A stretch of DNA of 64,000 bases from Streptomyces anulatus (GCF_000721175.1 NZ_JOEZ01000023.1:1-64000); one strand, 5' to 3'; positions 18,365 through 29,671 are shown, counted from the stretch's first letter. The notes: generated by a model not told the origin, from the sequence alone. A program made the numbers and translations.

Positions 18365-19255
18365 CTACTTGACCGCGCCCGCCATCACGCCGGAGACGAA
18401 CTGCCGCTGGAAGGCGAAGAACACCGCCAGCGGGATCACCATCGACACGAACGCGCCGGGCGCGAGCACGTCGATGTTGTTGCCGAACTGGCGTACCTGC
18501 TGCTGGAGCGCCACGGTGATCGGCGGCGACTCGGAGTCGGCGAAGATCAGCGCGACCAGCATGTCGTTCCACACCCACAGGAACTGGAAGATCCCGAGCG
18601 AGGCTATCGCCGGACCGCCCAGCGGCATCACGACCCGGGTGAAGAGCCGGATCTCGCCGGCCCCGTCGAGCCGGGCGGCCTCCAGCAGCTCGCGGGGGAT
18701 CTCCGCGAAGAAGTTCCGCAGCAGGAAGATCGCGAACGGCAGGCCGAACGCCGTGTGGAAGAGCACCACCCCGAGCGTCGTCTCGAAGATCCCGATGGTG
18801 CCGAAGAGCTCGGACACCGGGATCAGCGCGACCTGCACCGGCACCACCAGCAATCCGACGACCAGCAGGAACCACCAGTCCCGGCCGGGGAACTCCATCC
18901 ACGCGAAGGCGTATCCGGCCAGTGACCCGATCACCACCACCAGCACCGTGGAGGGCACGGTGATCATGATCGTGCTGAGGAGCGAGCCGGTGATCGTCGA
19001 ATTGTCCAGCAGTCGCTGGTAGTTGTCGAAGGTCATCTCGGACGGGGCGGTGAAGATCTTCCACCAGCCGGTCGCCGCGATGTCCTGCGGCCCGCGCAGC
19101 GAGGACAGCAGCAGGCCGATCGTGGGCATCAGCCAGAACAGGGCGACCAGGATCAGGAAGACCCGCATCACCCCGCCGCCGGCGCGGGCGGCGATCCGGG
19201 CGCCGAGGGACTGCTTGGCCTGCTTCGCCTTGAGAGATGATTCGGTCGCGCTCAT
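18365..19255 (-). CDS. Sugar ABC transporter permease, MalG type
   Basis: The protein has 296 residues and six predicted membrane segments. The cytoplasmic EAA loop reads EIPRELLEAARLDGAGEIRLFTRVVMP, which couples the permease to the ATPase. The C-terminus (FFAFQRQFVSGVMAGAVK) is typical of MalG/CUT1 permeases. ATG 19255 has GGAAGGAGG nearby and overlaps the upstream permease stop by four bases. It is the third gene of a binding protein - permease - permease operon. No ATPase is encoded here; in Streptomyces a shared ATPase (MsiK) commonly serves such importers, which is established for other CUT1 systems and assumed here. Confidence 0.88.
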   Translation of the reverse strand: MSATESSLKAKQAKQSLGARIAARAGGGVMRVFLILVALFWLMPTIGLLLSSLRGPQDIAATGWWKIFTAPSEMTFDNYQRLLDNSTITGSLLSTIMITVPSTVLVVVIGSLAGYAFAWMEFPGRDWWFLLVVGLLVVPVQVALIPVSELFGTIGIFETTLGVVLFHTAFGLPFAIFLLRNFFAEIPRELLEAARLDGAGEIRLFTRVVMPLGGPAIASLGIFQFLWVWNDMLVALIFADSESPPITVALQQQVRQFGNNIDVLAPGAFVSMVIPLAVFFAFQRQFVSGVMAGAVK

Positions 19256-20646
19256 CGGCGTCCCTCCTTCCGGATCCTTCGAATGTTGAACAGCATCACC
19301 GGGATCACCAGCAGCAGCAGGAGCACCGCGATCGCGCTCCCGATCCCCAGGTCCGCGTCCGTGCCGAACGAGGACCGGTACAGCTGGAGCGCCAGCACGT
19401 TCGCGTCGTCCTGGGAGGAGCCCGGCGCGATGATGAACACCAGGTCGAAGACCTTGAGCACATTGATCATCAGCGTCACCAGGACCACCGCCAGCACCGG
19501 CGCCAGCATGGGCACCGTGATCCGGCGGAACACCTGCCACTCGTTGGCGCCGTCCACCCGGGCCGCCTCCAGCAGCTCGCGCGGCAGACCGGCCAGTCCG
19601 GCGGCGATCAGCACCATCGCGAACCCGGCCCACATCCACACGTAACTGCCGATGATCCCGGGCGTCACCAGGGACGGCCCGAGCCAGTCGACGCCGTTGT
19701 ACGGCTCGCGGAAGTTGTCGGCGGGCAGACGCAGTTGGGCCCCGTCCGCCGAGGCCGGCAGGGTGAACACGCCGTCCGGTCCGGCCGTGGCCGTGGCGAT
19801 GACCCTGCCGTCCTTCACCGCCTCGACCGTGAGGCCCTTCAGGCCCACCTCCTTCGGGTCGACGGCATTCGGCTTTCCGCCGCCGCCCCGGGTGAAGTCC
19901 AGCCAGGCCGTGCCGGAGATCTTCTCCCCGTCCCCGGAAACCGCCGGGGCCTCCTTCGCCGGACGTGCGTCGCCGGGCATCTTCGCCGGGGCCACGCCCA
20001 CCAGCGGAACCCGCAACGGCTGGCCCGCCCGGATCGGTTCCTTGGACACGAACGCCCCGCCGTCGCCCTTCTCCAGCGGGTGCACGGGCAGCGGGCGGGC
20101 CTTCGGGAAGCCGGAGGACTGGTTGAACGTGTCGTGCACGCCCACCGCCACCGCGTTGGCGACACCACGCTCGGGAGCCTGGTCGTACACCAGCCGGAAG
20201 ATGATGCCCGCCGCCAGCATCGAGATCGCCATCGGCATGAAGACGATCAGCTTGAACGCGGTGCCCCAGCGGATCCGCTCGGTCAGCACCGCGAAGATCA
20301 GCCCGAGCGCGGTGGCGACCGTCGGGGCGAAGACCACCCAGATCGCGTTGTTCTTCACCGCCGTGAGGATCGTGGCATCGGTGAACAGGGCCGTGTAGTT
20401 GTCGATCCCGGCGAAGCCCGTACCGGCCTGGTCGAAGAACGACCGGTAGACCGAGTAGCCGATCGGATAGAGCACCAGAGCGCCGAGCAGCACCAGCGCG
20501 GGCAGCAGGAACGCCGCCGCGATGATCCTGCGGGTGCCGGTGACGCTCCGGCGGGACTTCCCCGGATCCGGGGGCGGGGACGGGCGCGGAGTCGTGTCGT
20601 CTGCGGGGGGCGCCGCACCGGCGCCCCCCGCGGTCGCTGTCGTCAC
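19252..20646 (-). CDS. Sugar ABC transporter permease, MalF/AglF type, with inserted extracytoplasmic domain
   Basis: The protein has 464 residues, well above the usual 290-330. Membrane segments occur near residues 41-63 and 102-165. Then comes a polar insertion of about 150 residues (about 170-325), followed by the final helices and the EAA loop LPRELLEAARVDGANEWQVFRRITVPM. The insertion contains GLTVEAVKDGRVIATATAG and PDGVFTLPA, which resemble a small carboxypeptidase-regulatory-like beta-sandwich. It would lie outside the membrane, where E. coli MalF has its P2 loop that holds the binding protein. It follows the binding-protein gene by four bases. Transported sugar unknown; the best overall resemblance is to alpha-glucoside importers. 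Confidence 0.85.
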   Translation of the reverse strand: MTTATAGGAGAAPPADDTTPRPSPPPDPGKSRRSVTGTRRIIAAAFLLPALVLLGALVLYPIGYSVYRSFFDQAGTGFAGIDNYTALFTDATILTAVKNNAIWVVFAPTVATALGLIFAVLTERIRWGTAFKLIVFMPMAISMLAAGIIFRLVYDQAPERGVANAVAVGVHDTFNQSSGFPKARPLPVHPLEKGDGGAFVSKEPIRAGQPLRVPLVGVAPAKMPGDARPAKEAPAVSGDGEKISGTAWLDFTRGGGGKPNAVDPKEVGLKGLTVEAVKDGRVIATATAGPDGVFTLPASADGAQLRLPADNFREPYNGVDWLGPSLVTPGIIGSYVWMWAGFAMVLIAAGLAGLPRELLEAARVDGANEWQVFRRITVPMLAPVLAVVLVTLMINVLKVFDLVFIIAPGSSQDDANVLALQLYRSSFGTDADLGIGSAIAVLLLLLVIPVMLFNIRRIRKEGRR

Positions 20647-20650
20647 CGCG

Positions 20651-22015
20651 TCAGCTCTTGTACGCCTTGACCGCTTCGGACTCCAGCTGTTCCTGGGTCC
20701 CCGCGATGTCCTTCGGGTTCTTCAGGAAGTCCTGGAGGATCTTCCACTCACCCTTCCCGGGCGTCCCGCCGAACGACTGCGGGGCCTGGTCGGACATGTC
20801 GAACCGGACGTCGTCCCCCGCGTCTATCAGCGCCTGGGCCATCGTGCGCTGCACGTCGTTCGGGTACGCCTTCAGGTCCAGGCCCTTGTTCGGGGAGATG
20901 AACCCGCCCGCCTCGGCCCAGATCTTCGCCGCGTCGGACGAGGCCAGCCAGGTCAGCAGCGCCTGCGCGCCCTTGGTGTCCTTCAGCGCCACCGCCGCGT
21001 CGCCGCCGGTCACCACCGGGGAGTCCGCGCCGACCGCCGGGAACGGGAACACCTTGGCGTCCGTGCCGATCTTCGCCTCGGTCTGCGCGATGTTGATGGA
21101 GACGAAGTCGCCCTCGAACACCATCGCGCCCTTGGGCTGGTCGCCCCCGGTGAAGGTCTGGGTCACCGAGGCCGGGAACTCCGTCTGGAGCGCCCCGTCC
21201 GCGCCGCCCGCGATCAGCTCCGGCTTCCCGAACAGCCCGGCCAGCGTGGTCAGCGCGTCCTTGACGGACGGATCGGTCCACGGGATCTCGTGCTTCGCCA
21301 GCTGGTCGTACTTCTCCGGACCCGCCTGGGAGAGGTAGACGTTCTCGAACCAGTCGGTCAGGGTCCAGCCGTCCGCGCCGCCCACCGAGACCGGCGTGAC
21401 GCCGGAGGCGGAGATGGTCTCCGCGGTCGTCAGGAAGTCCTTCCAGGTCTTCGGCTCGCTCGCCCCCGCGTTGTCGAACGCGGCGGCGTTGTACCAGATC
21501 AGGGACTTGTTGGCGGCCTTGAAGTACACGCCGTACTGGGTGCCGTCCACCGCGCCGAGGTCCTGCCAGACCTTGGCGTAGTTCTTGTCGAGCTGGGCCT
21601 TCGCCTCGGCGCCGACCGGCTTGGCCCACTTCTTCGCGGCCGCCTGCTGGATGGCGCCGACCTGCGGGATCATCGCCACGTCCGGCGGCTGCTTGCCCGC
21701 GATCTTCGTGCCCAGGAAGTTGATGATCGGGTCCTGCGCGGGGACGAACGTGACGCTCGCGCCCGTGCGCTTCTCGAACTCGTCCAGCACCTTGGTGAAG
21801 TTGGCCTGCTCGGGTCCGGTCCAGACCGCGGCGACCGAGATGTTCTCCCCGTCCAGCTTCGGCAGGTCGACCGTGGACGCGCTGTCCGTGCCCTTGCCGG
21901 AGCCGTCTCCCGTCTTCTTCTTGCCATCGCCATCGCCCCCGCAGCCGGTGAGCGCCAGAGCGCCGACCGCCGCGAACACGAGTGCGGTCCTGCTTATCGA
22001 GAAGGTTGTGCGCAT
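20651..22015 (-). CDS. Sugar ABC transporter substrate-binding lipoprotein
   Basis: The protein has 454 residues. The signal peptide ends in a lipobox (ALTGC, Cys near residue 25), so the protein is tethered to the outer face of the membrane. The mature part shows a family-1 solute-binding fold: NISVAAVWTGPEQANFTKVL at the start, PPDVAMIPQVGAIQ, and GFISPNKGLDLKAY near the end. The sequence style is closest to AglE-type alpha-glucoside binding proteins, but the ligand is not proven. It is the first gene of the importer operon. No regulator gene lies next to it and I could not find a convincing operator upstream. Confidence 0.86.
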   Translation of the reverse strand: MRTTFSISRTALVFAAVGALALTGCGGDGDGKKKTGDGSGKGTDSASTVDLPKLDGENISVAAVWTGPEQANFTKVLDEFEKRTGASVTFVPAQDPIINFLGTKIAGKQPPDVAMIPQVGAIQQAAAKKWAKPVGAEAKAQLDKNYAKVWQDLGAVDGTQYGVYFKAANKSLIWYNAAAFDNAGASEPKTWKDFLTTAETISASGVTPVSVGGADGWTLTDWFENVYLSQAGPEKYDQLAKHEIPWTDPSVKDALTTLAGLFGKPELIAGGADGALQTEFPASVTQTFTGGDQPKGAMVFEGDFVSINIAQTEAKIGTDAKVFPFPAVGADSPVVTGGDAAVALKDTKGAQALLTWLASSDAAKIWAEAGGFISPNKGLDLKAYPNDVQRTMAQALIDAGDDVRFDMSDQAPQSFGGTPGKGEWKILQDFLKNPKDIAGTQEQLESEAVKAYKS

Positions 22016-22357
22016 TCCTGCCCCGTCTCTTCCGTACGCGCCCGGTCATGTGCGCATGCCGGACTACGTCCTCCGTGCGCACAGTCCTACGCCCGGCGCA
22101 CGGGCCCCGCAATACCGTCGGAGGGCCCAACAGGCCTATCGTGATCGGCTCGTGACGTCATGTCAGTGCATGTCGGGAGCCTGTCCGGGCAGGGGCAGAG
22201 GCGGGTCGTGCCGGTGGCGGCGGCGGGGGCGGTACGGGTCACGCCGGTGGCGACGGCAGGGGCGGTATCGGGTCGTGCCGGTGGCGACGGCAGGGCCGGG
22301 GCCGGGTCGTGCCGGTGGCCGCGTCAGGGCCGGGGCCGGGTCGTGCCGGTGGCCGCG
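22016..22357. other. Spacer between two minus-strand genes, with repeat array
   Basis: This 342-bp stretch has no gene. The right part is filled by a 33-34 bp tandem repeat (listed separately). The left part, about 22016-22190, should hold the minus-strand promoter of the sugar importer operon. I see no clear -35/-10 pair there. Confidence 0.5.
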
Positions 22358-22362
22358 TCAGG
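22203..22362. repeat. Five-copy 33-34 bp tandem repeat
   Basis: Units start at 22203, 22236, 22270, 22304 and 22338. Each begins GGGTCGTGCCGGTGGC (GGGTCACGCCGGTGGC in the second), and they differ mainly in the last 10-15 bases. The last unit runs into the stop codon of the FHA/ATPase gene at 22358-22360. There are no unique spacers, so this is not a CRISPR array. The function could be none, or a read-through or terminator element. Confidence 0.85.
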
Positions 22363-25300
22363 CCGTGAACGGCACCAGTGCGGGCAGCCGCTCGGCATTC
22401 ACGGAACGGGCCGCGCGCTCCAGCGCACTGGCGAGCAGCGCCAGGTCCGTCGGACCGTTGCCCAGCTCGCGGACCGGGCGCCGGGTCGGCGGATCGCCCA
22501 TCCGCTCCCACTCCAGCGGGACGACGGTGGGCCGCAGCGTCGCCGTACGCGGGATGCGGCCGGTGACCCGGCCCCCCTGGAACGGCGTCACCCGGCCGTC
22601 CGGATGCCCCAGCCTGCCCCGGCCGGGGGCCGGTTCGTCCGGGGACGGCGGCAGCACCGGGGCGTCCAGCACGATGCGCAGCCGGGCGCCGCGGGCCAGC
22701 TCGGTGTCCTCGGTACGGTCGGGGCGCGCGGACGTGGCGACCAGGTGCACCCCGAGCCGTCCGCCGTCCCGGGCCACGGCCTCCAGCGCCCGCACCACCG
22801 AACCGGCGGCCGGCCGGCCGGGGCTGCCGAGCGCCGGGGCGACCAGCGCGTCGAAGTCGTCGGCGAGGACGACGAGCCGGGGCAGCGGGGAGGGGCCGGG
22901 GTCCGCGGACCGGGCGGCGGGCCGCAGCCGCAGGGTGCCGCTGGCCGGGGAGTCCAGGTCGCCCCGCCGCTCGGCGCCGCTCGGCGGCCGCTGGCCCACG
23001 ATGCGGGGGGAGGGGTCCTGCTGGGCGTACCGTCCGTGCCAGGCGGCGAAGTCCAGGTCGCCGAGCAGCTCGGCGCGCCGCTTCAGCTCGCCGCCCAGGG
23101 CCTGCGCGAACTCCCGCATCCGGACCGGGTCGGACGCCACGAGGTGCGTGAAGACGTGCGGCAGCTCCGTACAGGGGAGCAGGCCCTCACCGCGCTCCCC
23201 CTGCTCGCCGCCGGCGCCGTCGACGAGCAGGATGCCGAGCCGGTCGGGCCGGGCCGCGGAGGCGAGCGAGGCGGCGACGGCCCGGAGCAGCTCGGTGCGG
23301 CCGCTGCCCGGGGGCCCTTCGATCAGCAGGTGCGGGCCCTCGTCGGCGAGATCGACGCTGAGGGGGCCCCGGGGGCCCGCCCCGAGCACGAGGACCGGCC
23401 GGCCGGTGTGCACGGCGGGCCGGTCCGCGGCCCCGTCGCCCCGCTCCCCGGCCGCGGAGGCCTGGCCCGATCCGGAACGCTGGGCGCCCAGGATGGGCGT
23501 GCGCTCGGAGTCGCGGGTGTCCAGCGGTGGGTACGGGGTGCGGTCCGGGTCGGGGGCGCCCGCCACCGGGTACGGGGTGCGGCCGGAATCCCGGTGCGGG
23601 GAGGGGGTCGCGGTGCGCTGGGGGCCGACGCGGGGACCCGCGCTGAGGGTGCGCCCGGAATTGTGGCTGTCCAGCTCCTGGCGGGGCGGGGGAGCCGCGG
23701 CCCGGGGTGCCGACGCGCCCGGCTGGGCCTCCGCCGTGGACGCCCAGCGGGCCATCAGCGAGGCTGGAGTGGCGCGGGCCAGGCCCAGCTCGTCCAGGAG
23801 TCGGGCGGACGGCGGCAGGGCCGCGGTCGTCGGGCGGCCCGCCAGCGCGGCCGAGCCCTCCTCGCGCAGCGGTGCCAGGGCCCGCCCGAACCGCTCGGCC
23901 CAGGCCGCCGACACCGCGTCCACCGCGGCCACCGTCCCGTGCCCCGCGGCCTGTCCGCCCGCCGTACGCAGCAGGCGCAACGCCGTGGCGACGTCCCCGC
24001 TCAGCATCGCGACCGCCCCGCACTCCCGGAAGGCGATGGAGGCCCGGCAGGCGGCCTCGTACGTCGCGGACACCGGGGAGGTGGGGGAGGCGGCCGGGGT
24101 CTCGGCCAGGCAGATCAGATGGATCCCGGCCGCCGCGCCCGCCCCGGCCAGCCGCGCCGTGGTCTCGCGCAGCATCGCCGTACCGGGGTCGCCGTCCAGG
24201 ACGACCACCGTGTGCGGACCCGTGTGGGCGCGGGCCGCCTCGGCCACCGAGGCCCGGTCCAGATGCGGCCAGTCGGGCCCGAGGGGCCCCTCGTCGAGGC
24301 GGCGCACCAGCTCGGCCGTACGGGCGGCCGCCTGCTCTCGGTCGTACGCGAGGAGCAGCCGGCAGTCCTGCCCGTGCGTCGGGCGCAGATGCGGCAGCCA
24401 CCCCAGCCAGGACCACTCGCGCCGCCGTTCCTCCAGCGGGCGGGAGCGGTCCGTGCTGATGAGGACGATCTCCAGGTCGAACGGGGAGTGCAGCGCGGCG
24501 AGCTGCGCCACCGTCGCGCGGGCCAGCCCCGCCAGCCGGGCGCGCGGACCGGCCAGCCCCAGCGAACCGGCCTCCCGCAGCCCCACGGTCACCGGCACGG
24601 CGGGCACCTCGGCCCGGTCGGTCGTGCCGAGCCGCACCACCAGCGCCTCCGGGTGCTCCGGGTGGCGCTCCCAGAGGCGGGTACCGGGGCCGAGCGCGGT
24701 CAGCAGCACGGCCGCCGGATCCGGCCAGGTGCCCTCGGGGGCGGAGGGCAGCGCGGAGAAGGGGGAGCCGGGGGAGGCCGGGGAGGCGAGATGCCCGGCC
24801 CCCGACGGACCGCCGGAGGGGTCGGGAGAGCCGGCCGGGGAGCCGTAGGAGCCGTACGCCTCTGCCCCGTACGCCTCCGCCCCGCGCGTCCCTGATCCGT
24901 AGGCTCCGGGTCCGTACGCCGATGATCCGTGGGCCGCCGGGGCGCCGTGGGTGCGGGAGGCGCCGTACGCGTCCGGGCCGGCAAAGGGCCCGGACCTGCC
25001 GGCCACCGTCTCCGCGCCCGTCGCCTGCTCGCCCTTCGCGCCGCCCTTGAGCCGCCTCGCCCAGGCCCCTATGCCGCGCCGGGGCGCCGGGGCGCCGGCG
25101 AACTCCCCGCGGGGGTGGCCGCCGTGTCCCGCGTGCGCGCCGGGCCCGGCCTCGGCCTGCTCCGGCCAGGAGGCCTCCTCGGGGGAGGGCGCCGTGGAAC
25201 AGGCGGAAGCGGATACGGATGCGGAAGGGGAGGGAGGGTGCGGGGAGGCCGGTGCGCCGTACGCGTGGCCCTGGCCGCCGTGGTCGGGGGTGCGCGCTCC

Positions 25301-25993
25301 GAAGGGCGCACCGGTGCCGTGGCCCGGGGCGGAGGCCCCCGTCTCGGCGCGGCTCACCCGCAGGTGCCCCTCACCGTCCGGGGCGGTCGGCAGAGTCGCC
25401 GGACGGGAGCCCGCCGTGAGGCGGAGGGCGGACTCGCCGAGCCGCAGCAGGGCGCCGGGCGGGAGGCGGACCGGCCGCTCGTGCACCTCGACGCCGTCCA
25501 GCGAGGTGCCGTTCGTCGAACCGAGGTCGGCGACCGATACCCGGCCGTCGTCGGCGACCGTCACCGCGCAGTGCAGCCGGGAGACGTCCGGGTCGTCGAG
25601 CGGGACGTCCGCGTCGGCGGAGCGGCCGATCCGGATCTGCCCGCCGTGCAGCAGATGGACCCCGCCCGCGTCCGGCCCCGCCACCACGTGGAGCTGGGCC
25701 GGCACGGGGTCGTCCGTGGCCTCGTCGTCGCCGGGGACCTGGAGCGAGAGGACCGCGCCGTCCACCAGGGGCGGTTCGCCCAGGGCGATGCGGTGCCCGT
25801 CGAGCCGCTCCCGTCCGGCGAAGAGCACGATCGCCCCGCCGCCCTGGGAGCTCTCGGGCCCCGACACGGCGGAGGCCAGCTGGGAGGCGACGGCGGCCAG
25901 CGCCGTCCCGGCGGGGGCGGTGACGAGCACGTCGCAGGTGCGCGCCGGGGTGTGGCCGCTGCGCGGCGCGAGGACGGTCAGCCGGATCTGCAT
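22358..25993 (-). CDS. FHA-domain FtsK/SpoIIIE-type ATPase, EssC/EccC-like
   Basis: The protein has 1211 residues. Residues 1-90 look like a ubiquitin-like beta-grasp domain. An FHA domain covers about 100-195 (RIGRSADADV at 121-130, SRLH at 138-141, STNG at 159-162); such domains bind phosphothreonine. A long Ala/Gly/Pro-rich linker follows. An EccC-like module (WSWLGWLPHLRPTHGQD) has no obvious Walker A. A C-terminal FtsK-type ATPase has GPPGSGRTELL near 893 and LVVLADDFDALV as Walker B. ATG 25993 opens directly on the beta-grasp domain; an upstream extension to 26332 is unlikely. It is divergent from two Ser/Thr kinases, so phospho-dependent control is plausible. It is not an obvious chromosome translocase, because predicted membrane helices are missing. 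Confidence 0.8.
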   Translation of the reverse strand: MQIRLTVLAPRSGHTPARTCDVLVTAPAGTALAAVASQLASAVSGPESSQGGGAIVLFAGRERLDGHRIALGEPPLVDGAVLSLQVPGDDEATDDPVPAQLHVVAGPDAGGVHLLHGGQIRIGRSADADVPLDDPDVSRLHCAVTVADDGRVSVADLGSTNGTSLDGVEVHERPVRLPPGALLRLGESALRLTAGSRPATLPTAPDGEGHLRVSRAETGASAPGHGTGAPFGARTPDHGGQGHAYGAPASPHPPSPSASVSASACSTAPSPEEASWPEQAEAGPGAHAGHGGHPRGEFAGAPAPRRGIGAWARRLKGGAKGEQATGAETVAGRSGPFAGPDAYGASRTHGAPAAHGSSAYGPGAYGSGTRGAEAYGAEAYGSYGSPAGSPDPSGGPSGAGHLASPASPGSPFSALPSAPEGTWPDPAAVLLTALGPGTRLWERHPEHPEALVVRLGTTDRAEVPAVPVTVGLREAGSLGLAGPRARLAGLARATVAQLAALHSPFDLEIVLISTDRSRPLEERRREWSWLGWLPHLRPTHGQDCRLLLAYDREQAAARTAELVRRLDEGPLGPDWPHLDRASVAEAARAHTGPHTVVVLDGDPGTAMLRETTARLAGAGAAAGIHLICLAETPAASPTSPVSATYEAACRASIAFRECGAVAMLSGDVATALRLLRTAGGQAAGHGTVAAVDAVSAAWAERFGRALAPLREEGSAALAGRPTTAALPPSARLLDELGLARATPASLMARWASTAEAQPGASAPRAAAPPPRQELDSHNSGRTLSAGPRVGPQRTATPSPHRDSGRTPYPVAGAPDPDRTPYPPLDTRDSERTPILGAQRSGSGQASAAGERGDGAADRPAVHTGRPVLVLGAGPRGPLSVDLADEGPHLLIEGPPGSGRTELLRAVAASLASAARPDRLGILLVDGAGGEQGERGEGLLPCTELPHVFTHLVASDPVRMREFAQALGGELKRRAELLGDLDFAAWHGRYAQQDPSPRIVGQRPPSGAERRGDLDSPASGTLRLRPAARSADPGPSPLPRLVVLADDFDALVAPALGSPGRPAAGSVVRALEAVARDGGRLGVHLVATSARPDRTEDTELARGARLRIVLDAPVLPPSPDEPAPGRGRLGHPDGRVTPFQGGRVTGRIPRTATLRPTVVPLEWERMGDPPTRRPVRELGNGPTDLALLASALERAARSVNAERLPALVPFTA

Positions 25994-26464
25994 CGCCGTC
26001 AGCGGTCCCTTCTGCGCGGGGTGCCCGGCAGGGGAAACGCCCTGTGATTCCCCCCGCCCGGCACGGACACGTCGTCCGTACAGGTCGTCACGCACCGCGA
26101 GACTCCGACCTCGCAGATCCGTGCTGGAGGCATCCTCGCACCTGCCACTGACAACACGCCCGGCGGTCACCTTTAAATGATCTTGAATGGTCGGCTGTGG
26201 GCGCAAAAGTGCCTGCTTGCGTCCGGATCCCGACGCTGGGAACGGTGTTCCGGCAGTTATCCGCCGCTTGCCGGGCGGAAACCCGCACCCGTGGCCGAAC
26301 GTCTGACCGGCCCTTGGGCGGCTGTGCGGCAACCGTCCGCCCGGTCTGCGCGTCCTCCCTCGAAACGTGAGCCCCCGGTGCCCCGTTCGGCGGCACTACA
26401 GTGGGCCGGAACATCGGGGCCCCCAGGGGACCGCAAGCACCACGATCAGCAGGGAGCGCATGAC
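25994..26464. other. Divergent intergenic region, FHA/ATPase and pkaA
   Basis: This 471-bp stretch has no convincing gene. A small perfect inverted repeat, GGAAC-GGT-GTTCC, lies at 26239-26251. A candidate -10 hexamer TACAGT for pkaA lies at 26397-26402, about 60 bp before the GTG. The minus-strand promoter for the ATPase gene should also be here but was not recognised. Confidence 0.4.
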
Positions 26465-28144
<1,680 letters not shown>

Positions 28145-28219
28145 CCCGCAACGGTGGAGAACCCGCCCCGGCCCGCTCCGGGCCGAGGTCTCGCCCCCGT
28201 AACTCTGTCCCTTTGTCGA

Positions 28220-28248
28220 CTTCCCCGGGCCTTTTTGGCCCGGAGAAG
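28220..28248. terminator. Hairpin with T5 loop between the two kinase genes
   Basis: Arms CCGGGCC and GGCCCGG enclose TTTTT. The stem extends outward through CTTC/GAAG after one mismatch. It lies about 75 bp after the pkaA stop and may terminate or attenuate transcription before pkaB. Confidence 0.5.
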
Positions 28249-28340
28249 TGAAGGTCGGTGCCATCCCAGGCACGTGACACCCCGAACGCCGCGTAACTTT
28301 GTCGGCCGGGGGTCCACCGCCAGCCGCTGAGGGAGCAGTC

Positions 28341-29588
28341 TTGGCACGGAATATCGGCAGCCGGTACACGGCCCACCAGATCCTGGGGCGCGGCAGCGCC
28401 GGCACGGTATGGCTCGGCGAAGGGCCCGAGGGCCCGGTCGCCATCAAGCTGCTCCGTGAGGACCTCGCGTCCGACCAGGAGCTCGTGGGCCGCTTCGTGC
28501 AGGAGCGCACCGCCCTGCTCGGACTCGACCACCCGCACGTGGTCGCCGTCCGGGACCTCGTCGTGGACGGCAACGACCTGGCCCTGGTCATGACGCTCGT
28601 ACGCGGCACCGACCTGCGCACCCGCCTGGACCGCGAGCGCCGCCTCGCCCCCGAGGCCGCCGTCGCGATCATCGCGGACGTCGCCGACGGGCTGGCCGCC
28701 GCGCACAAGGCCCAGGTCGTCCACCGGGACGTCAAGCCCGAGAACATCCTGCTCGACATGGAGGGCCCGCTCGGCCCCGGCGGCTCCCACCCCGCCCTGC
28801 TCACCGACTTCGGCGTCGCCAAGCTGATCGACACCCCGCGCCGCACCAAGGCCACGAAGATCATCGGTACGCCGGACTACCTGGCACCCGAGATCGTCGA
28901 GGGCCTCCCGCCGCGCGCCGCCGTCGACATCTACGCCCTGGCCACCGTGCTCTACGAGCTGCTCGCCGGATTCACGCCCTTCGGCGGCGGCCACCCCGGC
29001 GCGGTCCTGCGCCGGCACGTCACCGAGACCGTCGTCCCGCTCCCCGGCATCCCCGAGGAGCTCTGGCAGCTCCTCGTCCAGTGCCTGGCCAAGGCCCCCG
29101 CCTCCCGGCTGCGGGCCTCGGAGCTCGCCGTACGGCTGCGCGACCTGCTGCCCCTGCTGGCGGGCATACCGCCGCTGGAGGTGGACGAGCCGGACGCCGG
29201 GGAGAGCGACCCGCAGTCCCCCGCCTACGACGAGCAGCAGTACACCCCGGCCGCCGAGGAGCCCCGCCGCCGCGGGGCGGTCCCGCTGGTGCCCGGCTCC
29301 GCCCCCGACTCCAACCGGGACACCCACACGAGCATGCGCGTCCCGGCCCCGGACGAGCTGGCGGGCGGCCCCCTCGGCACGGCCCGCGCCCCCCGCGCCC
29401 CGGGCAGGCCCCGGCCCGGCTCCGCCCGCAACAAGGCGGCGGCCGTCCGCAAGCGCCGCCTCACCCTCGGTGTCGCCGCCGTCGCCCTCTGCGCGGCCAT
29501 CGCGGTCGGCGGCTGGCTGGCCACCGGCGGCGGGGACGGCGATCCGGTCCCCCAGGACAGCGAGAACTCGGCCCCGGCGACCCCGTAA
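28341..29588 (+). CDS. pkaB: Membrane Ser/Thr protein kinase (PkaB-like)
   Basis: The protein has 415 residues from TTG 28341, which GAGGGAG precedes at a six-base spacing. The kinase domain covers about 8-265: GRGSAGTVW from 16, VAIKLL with Lys36, VVHRDVKPENILL near 129, DFGVAKL near 157 and GTPDYLAPEI near 177. A linker rich in Pro, Arg and Asp is followed by one membrane helix (LTLGVAAVALCAAIAVGGWL) and about 25 outer residues. There is no sensor domain. With the preceding kinase it forms a tandem pair. Naming follows synteny with S. coelicolor pkaA-pkaB from memory. Confidence 0.82.
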   Translation: MARNIGSRYTAHQILGRGSAGTVWLGEGPEGPVAIKLLREDLASDQELVGRFVQERTALLGLDHPHVVAVRDLVVDGNDLALVMTLVRGTDLRTRLDRERRLAPEAAVAIIADVADGLAAAHKAQVVHRDVKPENILLDMEGPLGPGGSHPALLTDFGVAKLIDTPRRTKATKIIGTPDYLAPEIVEGLPPRAAVDIYALATVLYELLAGFTPFGGGHPGAVLRRHVTETVVPLPGIPEELWQLLVQCLAKAPASRLRASELAVRLRDLLPLLAGIPPLEVDEPDAGESDPQSPAYDEQQYTPAAEEPRRRGAVPLVPGSAPDSNRDTHTSMRVPAPDELAGGPLGTARAPRAPGRPRPGSARNKAAAVRKRRLTLGVAAVALCAAIAVGGWLATGGGDGDPVPQDSENSAPATP

Positions 29589-29626
29589 CAGAGCCGCTGA
29601 AAGCCCTCGCGGCGGTACGTCGAGAA

Positions 29627-29671
29627 CCCTCGCCCGGACACCGGAGCGGCATCCGGTTTCGCGGGCGAGGG
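29627..29671 (+). terminator. Two-level hairpin after pkaB
   Basis: The outer arms CCCTCGCCCG/CGGGCGAGGG (10 bp) enclose an inner ACCGGA/TCCGGT stem. It starts 38 bp after the pkaB stop and ends 34 bp before the prfB start, so it should isolate prfB from the kinases. Confidence 0.7.

Noticed and set aside
22203..22362. CRISPR array
   Set aside because: Repeats are directly adjacent without unique spacers, and no cas genes are present.
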